From positions 1-45,142 of the forward strand of contig NZ_CAMLHF010000014.1 in the NCBI RefSeq assembly GCF_946479715.1: a stretch of DNA of 45,142 bases, read 5' to 3'. Under the pieces are notes generated by a model. The model worked only from the letters and a program-made list of their open reading frames with translations, did not search any database and had not been told where the DNA came from. A program made the translations under genes and the position numbers. Positions 1-9,636 of this stretch are shown here, in pieces (the stretch's first letter is position 1; each line of letters starts with the position of its first letter). Source of the DNA: an uncultured Pedobacter sp. GTDB lineage: Bacteria; Bacteroidota; Bacteroidia; Sphingobacteriales; Sphingobacteriaceae.

Positions 1-2499
1 GTTTGGCGTTTTTTGCTTTTGAATAGAAGCAAATTCTTTCAGTCGAATATAAGACCCAGAATCAGAACGTACAGGTTCATTCATCACCTTCCATACAGAA
101 GCTGGGGGCTGCCCAGAGCTAGCAACCACAGGAACCCTTTTCCCTTCGACAAACAAATTTGTTACATATTGATCGTTTCCTGAAAAATGAGCTAAAGAAC
201 TGTTAATCATATCAGAAGAAAAATAATTAACTAGCAAATTATCATTGTTATCTACTTGAAAAACAAACTCATAATTAGAATTTGTTCCTACATAATCTCG
301 CTGACTTCCAATGGTTACATTTTCTATTCGCATGTTTTCGCGAAGCAAGCTTTGAACTTGCTCAGCATATTTTAGCAACCTTTCGTAATTATATCCAAGA
401 AGTATTATACCGAAATTAGCGGCCTCCTTATGTAATTCATTATTAAAACCTTGTCCAACACCTGAAATTACAAACTCGGCCAAACCCGTATTTATTGCCA
501 TTGATTCTAGCTGGGTCTTTAAAACAAAAGGAAAGGAACCAGTCTCAAACTCCCTCAAAAAGCTAATTTCAATAGATGCATATCCATTATTTACACGACT
601 TTGAAAATCTTCAATTTCTTTAAATTCACCCAAAAAATTTTCAAAATCCACCACAATATTATTGATCTGCTCTAGGTTTGTTCCATAAGGCATTTTGATT
701 GCTACATTTATTTTGGTCTTTCCTGCGATGACAGCCGAATAGGGAAAATGCTCTTTTCTTTCAAGGAACAATCTCAATAGCCCCCCTAAAACTACATTTA
801 AAACTGGGCGTATTTTCAAATTGTATTCATCTGTACCAATTGTTCTATTATAGGCGTTTGCCCATATGTTATTTGTAGCTATCCGCGACGGGAGAAGAAA
901 TATGGGCAAACCAAAAATAAGAATGAGGACTAGAATAAGAGATTTTTTAAACCTACTACAATAATTTATTAAATGAGAATAAAATTTAGACCATATTACT
1001 ATTCTTCTTTTTCTTCTGATAATTGAGATAAAATTTTCTTGTCTTAATGGAAATTTTTCCAAAAGTGCAGGAACTAAAAAAAGTGAGATTAATAGTGATA
1101 CTGATAAATTAATTATCATTACCCAAGCAAAATCTACCAGTCTGATTTGTTGATCCTCGCTCAAAAAAAAGACAATACAAACAGAACCTATAGTAGTAAA
1201 CGTAGCTCCAATTACAGCGAGCAGAATCCGTAAGTCTTTCTTATTCCTTATATGATCAATGACCACAATACTATTATCAATTATCAGTCCCAAAGAAACT
1301 GTTATTCCAGCCAAGGAGTATAGATGAATTTCCAGCTTAAAAAAATAATAGAAGATAAATGCCAGCAATAAGTTCGCAACCAGAGAAATTAAAATCAATA
1401 AAAAATAGCGAATTTGCCTACTGATAATCAATATAAAAATAAGTAGAACGAACAAAGCGAAAAAAGAGCGCCAGATCACTGTGTCAAGCTCCTCCTTTAG
1501 AACATCAGTGGCATCATAGTTCGTTGTTATTTTGTATTCGACAGGGATTTTTTTTCGAACGTCATTTATCTTTTCCTTTATTTCTTTTGCAAGGACAAGA
1601 TAATTTACATTCTTTGCCGCTACTATTTCCATTGTTACCGTATGCTGACCATTAATTCGGTGGTAAGATTTAGGAGGACTAGTTTGATAAACTATTTTAG
1701 CAAGATCTGTTAAAAAAATAATCCGATCACCCCATTGTTTAATTGCTATCTTATTCCAAGATACCTTATCAGGGTAATTTGTCATTAAGGTTAAATAACT
1801 ATACGTTTCCTTAACTGACTTATCGCTTGATTTAACATTAACCTTACCTAATTCAGACTTAAAAAAATAGTTATTAATAGCTAAGCTTATATCCTTGATT
1901 GAAATCTCGTATTTTGCAAGCAACGCTGGATCATAATTTAATTTCCAATTAGACCTCTCAAGGCCATAAATTGTCACTTTAGAAATACCTTTTATTTGAG
2001 CTAGTAATGGTTGAATTGTTTTCTCAATAAACAATTGGATCTCGGCACTGCTGCCTCCTGCATTTATTGAATATGATAAAACACTCTTGTTTCCAAAAGG
2101 AGTGTTTGCAAATACAGCCGGGTAGCTAATCCCTAAAGGCAAACTGGGGTATAATTGTCTGATAAGAGCTGACACTTCATACTTTACTTCATTGATCTTT
2201 ACATTTTTTCCAATGTTAGCATACACGTTACTATAGCCATTACCCGAACTCGAACTGACCTTAGTAATCCCCTTTACCGTTGCCAATAGACCTTCTATTT
2301 TTGTGGTAATCGTACTCTCCATAATCTGCGGAGAGGCATCATTCCAATAAGAATGGATTGAAATGCTGTTGAAGTTCTTTGAAGGTTCCAGCTGAACTGA
2401 CAATAAAGGTATTAACGCTGATCCAACTATCATGAACGCTACAAAAATGCTTATTACAGTAAATGCGGGTAAAGACCTTTGTTTCTGATTGTCCACCAC
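1..2499 (-). CDS. RND-family efflux permease (C-terminal part outside window)
   Basis: Inner-membrane proton-driven RND (AcrB/CusA-type) pump subunit. The minus frame is open from a tandem GTG GTG at 2499/2496 to the left edge: 833 codons, with roughly 200 residues missing compared with the usual 1000-1050. An in-frame TGA at 2524-2526 rules out a start further upstream, and the first membrane helix follows about ten residues after the GTG, so GTG is the credible start. Visible features are helix 1 (about residues 12-33), a periplasmic porter region, a block of helices around residues 330-520, and the TM4 motif SLGLIIDNSIVVIDHI, in which D408 takes the place of the AcrB proton-relay Asp. A second porter half with KMPYGTNLEQINN follows. 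It starts 5 bp after the adaptor stop, so the two form an adaptor-pump pair. No outer-membrane factor is visible in the window. The substrate cannot be told from sequence. Confidence 0.93.
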   Translation of the reverse strand, partial: MVDNQKQRSLPAFTVISIFVAFMIVGSALIPLLSVQLEPSKNFNSISIHSYWNDASPQIMESTITTKIEGLLATVKGITKVSSSSGNGYSNVYANIGKNVKINEVKYEVSALIRQLYPSLPLGISYPAVFANTPFGNKSVLSYSINAGGSSAEIQLFIEKTIQPLLAQIKGISKVTIYGLERSNWKLNYDPALLAKYEISIKDISLAINNYFFKSELGKVNVKSSDKSVKETYSYLTLMTNYPDKVSWNKIAIKQWGDRIIFLTDLAKIVYQTSPPKSYHRINGQHTVTMEIVAAKNVNYLVLAKEIKEKINDVRKKIPVEYKITTNYDATDVLKEELDTVIWRSFFALFVLLIFILIISRQIRYFLLILISLVANLLLAFIFYYFFKLEIHLYSLAGITVSLGLIIDNSIVVIDHIRNKKDLRILLAVIGATFTTIGSVCIVFFLSEDQQIRLVDFAWVMIINLSVSLLISLFLVPALLEKFPLRQENFISIIRRKRRIVIWSKFYSHLINYCSRFKKSLILVLILIFGLPIFLLPSRIATNNIWANAYNRTIGTDEYNLKIRPVLNVVLGGLLRLFLERKEHFPYSAVIAGKTKINVAIKMPYGTNLEQINNIVVDFENFLGEFKEIEDFQSRVNNGYASIEISFLREFETGSFPFVLKTQLESMAINTGLAEFVISGVGQGFNNELHKEAANFGIILLGYNYERLLKYAEQVQSLLRENMRIENVTIGSQRDYVGTNSNYEFVFQVDNNDNLLVNYFSSDMINSSLAHFSGNDQYVTNLFVEGKRVPVVASSGQPPASVWKVMNEPVRSDSGSYIRLKEFASIQKQKTPN

Positions 2500-2504
2500 C
2501 CTTA

Positions 2505-3584
2505 TTATTGTTTTAAAGAAACTTCAAGATCATGAGTAAGTGTTACATTATTAGTAACTATAACCTTCTGACCTTTTTTCAATCCTGAGTTAATACTTAC
2601 GAACCGGCTATTCTGCAAACCTATTCCTACATAATTCCATTTAGCCCGGCCATTTTCATAAGTAAATACAACTTCCCGCCCCTGCCGTTCTAATACAGCT
2701 TCTTTTGGAATAGATAATTGACGAGACACAGTATTTCTAGCTACAACTCTAACACTCATCCCATTCAAAAAATAGCCATTTACATTATCAACAACTCCAG
2801 TAATTTTAATCATTCCATTATTATCAATAAATGGCTCAACTTCTGTAATTACTCCCTTTACAAATTCTTTTCTACCAAATGGAGCAACTTCGATTACTGT
2901 CCCTTTGGATACAAACTTATACTCCGTTTCCAAAACATTAAACTCTATACGCATTTGGTGATCATCCAGCAGTGTACAAAATTCAGAAGAAGTATTTGCC
3001 GCATTAAAATTCTTTGCTTTAAGATTGGCTATTTTACCCGAAAATGGAGCCGTAATTTTTGTTTTATCCAATGATTTTTTTGCTTCATCCGATTCATAAA
3101 GTGCCCCATTATAACCACTTTTTATTCTTGCCATACGCATCACAGATTTTGGTACAATAGAAGAATCTTTTAAACGGAATCCATAATCTATCAGACGATC
3201 ATCCAATTCAACTGTCGCCTTATCTACACCATCCCTACTCTTTGCTAGTCTAATTTTAAGATCTTCGTCATCTAATTTAACAAGAACCTGCCCTCGACTA
3301 ACATAGTCTCCATTTTTCACTAGAACTGCCTTTATTTCACCATTAGAAGAAAATCTGATCTCTGCACTATTTATCGCTAGAGCCTTGCCATTACTAATAA
3401 TCTCTTGATAGAATGGGCCTTCGAAAACATCAGCAATCTCAACACTTACATTTCTCTTTTCAACAGCATTTTTTTGATTACTACCTGCAATTTCAGAATC
3501 TTCTTTAGCAGTACTAGAACAAGCATGCAAAAGTGGAAGTACTGCAAGTAACAAAAAGTAGAATAATTTTAAAGAAAAAGCCAT
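2505..3584 (-). CDS. RND efflux periplasmic adaptor lipoprotein (HlyD/AcrA family)
   Basis: Membrane-fusion subunit expected to link the RND permease to an outer-membrane channel. It has 359 residues. The N-terminus is a hydrophobic signal ending LLHAC, with lipidation expected at C22, so it is anchored in a membrane facing the periplasm. The lipoyl/barrel-sandwich half-motif VLVKNGDYVSRGQVLVKLDD lies near residues 88-107, a short helical hairpin follows, and the second half-motif KITAPFSGKIANL is near residue 175. A beta-barrel and a membrane-proximal domain ending LSIPKEAVLER close the protein. The hairpin is short, as in RND adaptors of heavy-metal/CusB or MexA type. It is 5 bp upstream of the permease and 54 bp downstream of the MG2/plug lipoprotein, so it probably shares a transcript with both. 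Confidence 0.93.
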   Translation of the reverse strand: MAFSLKLFYFLLLAVLPLLHACSSTAKEDSEIAGSNQKNAVEKRNVSVEIADVFEGPFYQEIISNGKALAINSAEIRFSSNGEIKAVLVKNGDYVSRGQVLVKLDDEDLKIRLAKSRDGVDKATVELDDRLIDYGFRLKDSSIVPKSVMRMARIKSGYNGALYESDEAKKSLDKTKITAPFSGKIANLKAKNFNAANTSSEFCTLLDDHQMRIEFNVLETEYKFVSKGTVIEVAPFGRKEFVKGVITEVEPFIDNNGMIKITGVVDNVNGYFLNGMSVRVVARNTVSRQLSIPKEAVLERQGREVVFTYENGRAKWNYVGIGLQNSRFVSINSGLKKGQKVIVTNNVTLTHDLEVSLKQ

Positions 3585-3638
3585 TTTTAAAGTTTTACTT
3601 ATTAAGAAATTAAAGGAAATCCAGATGCATTTAAATTT

Positions 3639-6158
3639 TTATTCTTCAACTTTATATCTATAAACCAATCTCCCAAGTTCACCAGCAGCATTAATCCCCT
3701 CAACAACAATCTTGTAAACCCCTGGTTCACTCGCATTGTAGAAATCAAAATATGCCTTACCGTCGTTATTAGTTTTCATTGCAGGGCTCCAATAAATTGT
3801 CGAACGAAAATCAGGAATTCTATTGTTTTTATCCCCATTTTCATATCTGGGCTCATAGAACTCACGTCCCTTATCAAAACCCTTTGCCGAAAAATTGACA
3901 ATGTTTGGGGTATATTTTTTATTTCGCAGAGGAGCCTTTTTAGTGTAAATAAGAATAGAAGCTCTCCCCAATAATCCCATTAATGCCAAATTGCTCCTAA
4001 CAACTTCTATTTTAACAATATCCATGGGATCTATTTCATTACTATCAAATATTCCTGCGATCTCTATTGGGTCCTCAATTTTTCTTCCGTTAAGTATAAT
4101 CTGCATAAGTCCGGATAGATTAATTGGATCGGGCCTAGAGAGTGGATAATTATTAACTATTCCCACCTTCCCGAAAAACACCCCATGTAATCTTCCTTGT
4201 AAACAACCCCCCAAATTGGCACAAACCTCAGGTTTTTCAAGAAAAAAGGTTTGATCAGCATGTCCTTCCGGAATCTGCATCATTCCCTGAGGAGCAAATT
4301 TTTCACTTTCCCTTTTTTTAGCTATTATTTTTACTTCTCTAAGCCTTTGAACACGACTTAACCTGCCAAACTTAGGCAATGCCTGATCCTGATTCCGGCT
4401 ATTTTCAAGATACACTTTAATATCTGTGCTAGTACCATTACTAGCTTCCGGCAAATTTTTATTCGTAGTAATACCCTGCACCTGAGCACTATCTAGTACT
4501 ATCTCAACATTTTTTCGATTGTCATGTGTTTTGGCTTGCACTACAAACTTAAAACCATCTTTGAACATTAAGTCATCAAACTTAAATCTTCCATCAGTGT
4601 TTGTTCTGGTATCTTCCATAATACCTCCATTTAATGAAAGTAGATTCACCTTGGCATTTACAAGTGGCTTATTTCCTAAGGTAACTACCCTTCCAGAAAT
4701 CTCTATACCCGACTTTTCGGTTTTGTAAACTGGAGTAAAATCCTGACCAAGATTATTCCACACAAACCTCCTGTAGCCTTGTGTCAACATCAGGTTATCC
4801 AAAGCTCTACTAGTTTCTTCGCTTTCATCAATAAAATAATGGTTCGGCTTTTCTATGTAGCCTTTCAAATCAGAACTCAGCAATAGATTTGACAGTATTG
4901 TACTTTCCGAGGTTTCGTCAAAAGGCACCTTACCCTCATTAATAACAGTAACAGAGAAGTTTCCGGCCACAAATTTTCCTGATGGATCTTTTGATTCCAT
5001 CTCTATCCAAACATTTTCCTTAGTATTGTAACTTGTCTTTTCGGTTTTCAACTTCAATTGCATCAAATCTCTACTTCTAACAAATGCTATCCTTTCATTT
5101 AATGGCTGCCCTTCATTGTTAAACAAGGTAAACTGAGCAATTCCTGTCGGAAAACTACCTTTAGCCAATCGTATTGATGTTATCGGTTTGCTCATTTTTA
5201 TTGGAGAAGAATAAATAATCTCTCCAGAGGATTGCACGATTAAAGCAACAGTTTTGGCCCGCTGATACACACCTGAGGAAGCTTTAATACTGACACTTAA
5301 ACTATCTTTATTATCCTGATTAATTGAAACAACATAGCCATCATCGCTCACTTTAGGAAGCATTATTCGTTTTTCTGACCCATCAGGATAAACTATTTCT
5401 GCAACATAACTCTTTCCCGATTCAGGTTTCAGATCAAAAGCACCCATCCCGGCATACAAGCTAGAGAAACCAGCAATTTCCTTACCCTCATTGTCTTTTA
5501 TTTTACCTTTAATACTTATGCCAGCTCCATTAATTCCAATAGCTTTAAAAGCCACTTTGGAGGTTATTCCATTAATTAACCCTCCGCTTTCCGGAAAAAA
5601 CTGAACATCACTATCAGAAAGTTCGCCTTTTAAAATAGCCTTTTTGCTTACCTTTTCTTTAGTTTCCTTCTTTACAATCTTGGAATTCGATTTGGCATCT
5701 GTATTGTTAACGAAGGGATCACCAATCATAAAAGTATGGTCAAAAAAGTAATCTTTATCCGAATTACGCATCCATTGCGTATAAGCCCTCAGTCTATAAT
5801 TCCCCTCTTTAAAATCATCTGCTAATATCAAATCCCCAGCCGATGTTCCTTTAGTCAATTGAAACTTAAGTGTTTTCTGTATGGAGTCTCTTTCATTGAT
5901 CAGATCCACATACAGTATTCCACTATGGGTTGATGGCTTATGCCTGCTCCCCATTGTTACATACGCCTTAAACCAAATGGTATCACCAACTGCATAATAG
6001 GGTTTATCAGTATGCAGGTAAACCTTTTCCTGTGGATTAGTTTCTACCCATTTATGCAAAGATGCAATTAACTTATTAACCGGATCATTATCGCTGGGAA
6101 TACATGCTAAAACCAAAATTAAAACAGAAAAGAAAGGAATATAGAGCGATCGTTTCAT
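3639..6158 (-). CDS. MG2/carboxypeptidase-like lipoprotein with TonB-plug-like domain
   Basis: A protein of 839 residues with a lipoprotein signal ending LVLAC (C19). The N-terminal segment (about residues 42-150, YLHTDKPYYAVGDTIWFKAY) is typical of the MG2 domain of alpha-2-macroglobulin-like Bacteroidota proteins. More Ig-like segments follow. A carboxypeptidase-regulatory-like domain (about 485-560, ISGRVVTLGNKPLVNAKVNL) and a region resembling a TonB-receptor plug (about 650-740, IVKIEVVRSNLALMGLLGRA then ILIYTKK) come next, and the C-terminal domain ends VYKIVVEGIN. There is no 22-strand barrel, so it cannot itself be a transporter. It is 5 bp downstream of the YD-repeat gene. Such proteins are widespread in Bacteroidota and mostly uncharacterised; a role at the cell surface or in the periplasm together with the pump is inference. 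Confidence 0.8.
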   Translation of the reverse strand: MKRSLYIPFFSVLILVLACIPSDNDPVNKLIASLHKWVETNPQEKVYLHTDKPYYAVGDTIWFKAYVTMGSRHKPSTHSGILYVDLINERDSIQKTLKFQLTKGTSAGDLILADDFKEGNYRLRAYTQWMRNSDKDYFFDHTFMIGDPFVNNTDAKSNSKIVKKETKEKVSKKAILKGELSDSDVQFFPESGGLINGITSKVAFKAIGINGAGISIKGKIKDNEGKEIAGFSSLYAGMGAFDLKPESGKSYVAEIVYPDGSEKRIMLPKVSDDGYVVSINQDNKDSLSVSIKASSGVYQRAKTVALIVQSSGEIIYSSPIKMSKPITSIRLAKGSFPTGIAQFTLFNNEGQPLNERIAFVRSRDLMQLKLKTEKTSYNTKENVWIEMESKDPSGKFVAGNFSVTVINEGKVPFDETSESTILSNLLLSSDLKGYIEKPNHYFIDESEETSRALDNLMLTQGYRRFVWNNLGQDFTPVYKTEKSGIEISGRVVTLGNKPLVNAKVNLLSLNGGIMEDTRTNTDGRFKFDDLMFKDGFKFVVQAKTHDNRKNVEIVLDSAQVQGITTNKNLPEASNGTSTDIKVYLENSRNQDQALPKFGRLSRVQRLREVKIIAKKRESEKFAPQGMMQIPEGHADQTFFLEKPEVCANLGGCLQGRLHGVFFGKVGIVNNYPLSRPDPINLSGLMQIILNGRKIEDPIEIAGIFDSNEIDPMDIVKIEVVRSNLALMGLLGRASILIYTKKAPLRNKKYTPNIVNFSAKGFDKGREFYEPRYENGDKNNRIPDFRSTIYWSPAMKTNNDGKAYFDFYNASEPGVYKIVVEGINAAGELGRLVYRYKVEE

Positions 6159-6163
6159 AATAT

Positions 6164-6973
6164 TTAATAATAGTTAATCTCTCTTTTGGTTAAATAAGTA
6201 CTTACTTTATTTTTATTATTGAGAGTAAACCAATTACCCTTCTCATCATACTCGTATGAGTATTTTTTCTTCCAGTCAACAAAGCCTCCTCCGGTATATC
6301 GAATCTCTTGAACTATATTATTGTTATTATCATATTCATAAGTAATAGAATGTTTTAAATGTCCATTTGAAGCATACGCCCGTTCGCCGCCTAACAGTAA
6401 AGTGGGTTCAATTGAGTAGGCTATACTTCCACTATTTAAAGTCGTATCATAATCATTCCACTCCTTTAATATGAGGTTATTTAAGCCATCATACTTATAA
6501 ACTTCCTTAAGCTTTAATTCTCCATATCCATCATAACAAACACGTAGGCTCCTATTATTTTTATCGTCATACTCATAACGTTCCAGGCTTTTCACCGAAT
6601 CAGAAATATATTTTTTCGCCATCATCTTTCCGCTATCATAATACATGTATTTAATCCTGTAGCCATGTTCACCATCCCCTTGCTCTTCTGAGAGTTCCTT
6701 ATCCTCATACACATAACTTATGGTTTGCTCGACGGCGTTACTATCTATCGTATTATATATTTTTTGCTCAATCAGTTTTCCATTTAAGTCATAACTATAA
6801 CTTCTTTTTTGAACCAAAGTATTTATACCCCCGGTAGTTTCGTAACATTTCTCAGTAAATGACTGTACTTTCCCTTTAGGTCTTCGCATGTCCCCATAGA
6901 ATGGAAGCTGAGCCCAGGCTTCAGAAAAGGAAAATATGATCACAATCAAGAGTAGCAGTGTTATTAATTTCAT
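6164..6973 (-). CDS. Secreted YD/RHS-like repeat protein
   Basis: Exported protein of 269 residues. The signal peptide (residues 1-21) ends SEAWA before Q22, a good signal peptidase I site with no lipobox. The mature part is built of repeated tyrosine-rich strands: YSYDLNGKLIEQKIYN, then YEYDDKNNR, YKYDGLNNLI, YEYDNNNNIVQEIRY and YEYDEKGNW. This is the YD/RHS-like pattern that forms beta-sheet-rich surface proteins. It is far too short to be an RHS toxin and carries no toxin tip that I recognise. The gene lies 5 bp upstream of the MG2/plug lipoprotein, so the two are probably cotranscribed. A 146-bp gap separates it from the CxxC protein gene upstream. Function unknown. Confidence 0.75.
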   Translation of the reverse strand: MKLITLLLLIVIIFSFSEAWAQLPFYGDMRRPKGKVQSFTEKCYETTGGINTLVQKRSYSYDLNGKLIEQKIYNTIDSNAVEQTISYVYEDKELSEEQGDGEHGYRIKYMYYDSGKMMAKKYISDSVKSLERYEYDDKNNRSLRVCYDGYGELKLKEVYKYDGLNNLILKEWNDYDTTLNSGSIAYSIEPTLLLGGERAYASNGHLKHSITYEYDNNNNIVQEIRYTGGGFVDWKKKYSYEYDEKGNWFTLNNKNKVSTYLTKREINYY

Positions 6974-7119
6974 CTAACAGTGTTTTTACATACCTCAATT
7001 TATTTTTCTATGGACTGCTTTACTAATCCGCATACAGCACGTCCTATAATATAGTAAAAAAAGAAAAAAACCACTGGCTTTCAACAACAATTGCATTTCT
7101 ATTTTTCTCTTCTAATCTT

Positions 7120-7728
7120 TCACATTTGTTCTTTTTTACTAAAAAAATTTAAATAATCTTTAGTTAATTGAGGTAATGACTTATCAGGAACAAAGATATT
7201 ATTTGCAACATTTTTATCATTAATGGTAAAAAAGTAAGGAAAATCCTGATCTTCAGTATATTTATTATCTAAGGCACCGAAAGGTATATTGATAATTTTA
7301 AAATTGATATTATACCTATTTTTTAAAATTCTTAAGTCATTAGGGCCACTATAGGATGCCATAATAATAATCCTGTCGCTACCAATTTTTTCTTCAAGCA
7401 ATTTAAGGTGTATAAACTCCTTACTTACACATAAATCACAATTTCTTTCAGATACACGAAAAAAAAGTTTGCCTTTATAATTTAATGAGGAATCAAATCT
7501 TAATATCTTATTATTAATATCCTTTGCAAGGATAAAAGTAGGCAACTTGAATGAATTACAATATTCAACCTGATATAATAACCTTTCTCTATAAGCTTTC
7601 TCTAACAGAGTGCCCTTAACCTCCACATCATTTTTTTTATCAATAAATATTCTCCTTATCAAAAAACCATTTGTGATTAATAAAAACAATATGAACAGTA
7701 AAACAAAGGAATTTTTATATAATTTCAT
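7120..7728 (-). CDS. Membrane-anchored thioredoxin-fold protein, CDLC motif (second copy)
   Basis: A protein of 202 residues with one N-terminal membrane helix (about 7-25) and a soluble domain expected in the periplasm. The domain begins with a beta strand (GKLFFRVSE) followed by a C97-x-x-C100 motif (NCDLCV), the layout of TlpA/thioredoxin-like oxidoreductases. A helix and strand (RIIIMASYSGPNDLRIL) follow, then a segment with FPYFF at about 165-169. The FPYFF proline sits where the cis-proline loop of a thioredoxin fold is expected. It is a diverged tandem paralogue of the neighbour 14 bp upstream: same length, same anchor and same CxxC position, with only modest identity. It probably acts on cysteines of exported proteins, with the six-cysteine protein of this locus as the obvious candidate; that link is inference. 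Confidence 0.75.
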   Translation of the reverse strand: MKLYKNSFVLLFILFLLITNGFLIRRIFIDKKNDVEVKGTLLEKAYRERLLYQVEYCNSFKLPTFILAKDINNKILRFDSSLNYKGKLFFRVSERNCDLCVSKEFIHLKLLEEKIGSDRIIIMASYSGPNDLRILKNRYNINFKIINIPFGALDNKYTEDQDFPYFFTINDKNVANNIFVPDKSLPQLTKDYLNFFSKKEQM

Positions 7729-7742
7729 GCCTTATTTTTGTA

Positions 7743-8351
7743 TCATTTATTAGTAATTAAATAATTTTTTCTAATATATCTCAGATAGTTTTGAGATAAG
7801 TCAACTGAGCTAACGAGCGGAATAAATATCATTTTTGCAGTTCTATCCTTATTTAAAACAAAAAAATATGGACTATTTCCCCCTTCAAGTTCTAAATCTT
7901 TTAAGCTCTCTAACTTTATATTAATAAAATTCAAGTTTGATTGTAAATGTTTTTTATAAACGACCATATCATTTATTGATTCAAATGATGTTAAGACAAA
8001 AACTTTCCCTGGTTGAATCAGTTCCAAGCTAGACTCTATAGTTTCTATCTGAGACTTTACACAAGATTCACAATTTGACCAGGAAGTACGAAAAATCAAT
8101 ACAGGGTTCTGAATAGCTAAAGACTCAAAAGGGACTTCCCTACCCAAGGAATCAGAAACAGTTATACCTTCAGGCAATTTAAAATATGTTGATTCTTCAA
8201 TACTCTTAAATAGAATAGTTTGGTCTATTTTGCTGTCTTTAACCAAACTTTCATACTCTGTCTTTAGTATTTTCGTTTCTTTGAAAAGAACAACACACAA
8301 TACCAGCAAGAATACAATTATCGCCAATATCAGATACCTAAAATTTTTCAT
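7743..8351 (-). CDS. Membrane-anchored thioredoxin-fold protein, CESC motif (first copy)
   Basis: A protein of 202 residues with a single N-terminal hydrophobic helix (about 5-23) and a periplasmic domain. The strand NPVLIFRTSW leads into C94-x-x-C97 (NCESCV), followed by a helix (SQIETIESSLELI), the strand KVFVLTSF and a second strand-loop NSPYFFVLNKD near residue 166. This is a thioredoxin-like arrangement close to the small redoxin-like proteins found in Bacteroidota lipoprotein/propeller gene clusters. Its start overlaps the end of the propeller gene by 14 bp, which argues for translational coupling. The CxxC residues are intact, so a redox role is plausible. Substrate unknown. I prefer the ATG at 8351 because it gives a clean membrane anchor. 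Confidence 0.77.
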   Translation of the reverse strand: MKNFRYLILAIIVFLLVLCVVLFKETKILKTEYESLVKDSKIDQTILFKSIEESTYFKLPEGITVSDSLGREVPFESLAIQNPVLIFRTSWSNCESCVKSQIETIESSLELIQPGKVFVLTSFESINDMVVYKKHLQSNLNFINIKLESLKDLELEGGNSPYFFVLNKDRTAKMIFIPLVSSVDLSQNYLRYIRKNYLITNK

Positions 8352-9618
8352 TAATATTATAGAACATTAACACAGGATTATCTTCTTGTTTAATTGAATT
8401 AATAAGTTTTATTGTTTTATTATCCTTCTTCTTTGAAACTACCGAGCGATCCATTCCATTCCTTCTGGCAATAATTTCAGTTGCAGTTATAGTACTAACA
8501 TAGCTATCCCTATAAACGCTTTTTGGCAAACTAAATAGGGCTAAATCAATATCTGCTGAACTCGTTGATTTACCACCGACTAATCGGCCAGTCTTCGATG
8601 AATAAAAAAATGACGCTATGTCTCCATTATTTAATTCAAAAAATAGATTATTTTTCATCTCTAAACAATTACCTTCAAAATAATAGTTTTTCTTTAAATT
8701 TAATTCCAGGAGAAATGAGCTGGCATCAATATCTTTCGTAACTCTTTTAACAATGTTCCTATCTCCCATATCAATGTGATATTTTGCAAACATTTCGGTA
8801 GCAGAAGATATTTCGAAAATAGTATCTGTAAATAAGGGAGTAAAAAGAACTTTCCCGGTATGATCTTTAAAATTCTTAGAACTATTTAGTTCATTTTTCT
8901 CAAAAACAGGCTTAGCACTAAAGGCCTTGGTAAGAATACTTTGACTTGTATCAGTAGATACAAGCTGCGCATATTTCAAATCAGGAACATGTAAATTAAT
9001 GTCGGGAGTAGCTTTGGAAAGTAGGGTTCCATCTTCCAGCCATGCCAATTTTAAATAATAATAATATGTCTTGGAAGATTTTATATACGAACCATCCTCC
9101 GAATAATAATTAATCTTTCTCCCAAAATCGTCATACAATAGAATTTCCTTTGTCAAATTATTATAGGTAACATCTCTTAGCGCTAAGAATTCTCCAGGTC
9201 CCTTACCTTTTAAAAAGATTTTTTTCATAAACTTACCCTTCAAATTAAAAATAAAAATAGAGGAAGCTTTATTGAAATCACAAACAATTATGCTCTTATC
9301 GGTGACTATAAGCTTATCAATCGAACCAATTAAAGAGTTTCTTTCCGTCTCTAATTGAATGTATTGAATGTTTCTAACCAAATCATCTAATCGTATAGAA
9401 GAAGTATCCGAGATAACTTGGGGAATTTTAACACTAAATACCTTATGGTTTTTTTTTTCTATTACAGGAATTTTATTGTTTTTAATTTCCCCTGCATACC
9501 CAGCAAAGACCGTTTTGGTTCCTGTAACTCGCTGGTCTTTAAAGTCACAAGAATTCAACATGATTATAACAATGAATGTGATGTAACCCCTTTTAAAAAG
9601 TGTTAAATATTTGATCAT
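8338..9618 (-). CDS. 6-bladed beta-propeller lipoprotein
   Basis: I take the start at the ATG at 9618, not an upstream in-frame ATG at 9687. From 9618 the protein (426 residues) opens with a proper lipoprotein signal, hydrophobic up to MLNSC, with lipidation at C24. The longer version would bury that signal and overlap the upstream gene. The body resembles the 6-bladed beta-propeller lipoproteins of Bacteroidota (BF3164/DUF4934-like). Diagnostic segments are a start strand LVRNIQYIQLETERNSLIGS, blade signatures such as SIFIFNLKGKFMKKI with GKGPGEFL, then KEILLYDDFGRKINYYSEDG, and a C-terminal part (TGRLVGG). Propellers of this group often sit next to NVEAL-type small proteins, as here. Their molecular role is not settled; surface binding of a ligand or peptide is an inference. 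Confidence 0.8.
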   Translation of the reverse strand: MIKYLTLFKRGYITFIVIIMLNSCDFKDQRVTGTKTVFAGYAGEIKNNKIPVIEKKNHKVFSVKIPQVISDTSSIRLDDLVRNIQYIQLETERNSLIGSIDKLIVTDKSIIVCDFNKASSIFIFNLKGKFMKKIFLKGKGPGEFLALRDVTYNNLTKEILLYDDFGRKINYYSEDGSYIKSSKTYYYYLKLAWLEDGTLLSKATPDINLHVPDLKYAQLVSTDTSQSILTKAFSAKPVFEKNELNSSKNFKDHTGKVLFTPLFTDTIFEISSATEMFAKYHIDMGDRNIVKRVTKDIDASSFLLELNLKKNYYFEGNCLEMKNNLFFELNNGDIASFFYSSKTGRLVGGKSTSSADIDLALFSLPKSVYRDSYVSTITATEIIARRNGMDRSVVSKKKDNKTIKLINSIKQEDNPVLMFYNINEKF

Positions 9619-9636
9619 TCTAATTTCATTTAAATT

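Noticed and set aside
6164..6973. RHS/polymorphic toxin
   Set aside because: YD-like repeats are present but the protein is 269 residues, has no toxin tip and no immunity gene beside it.
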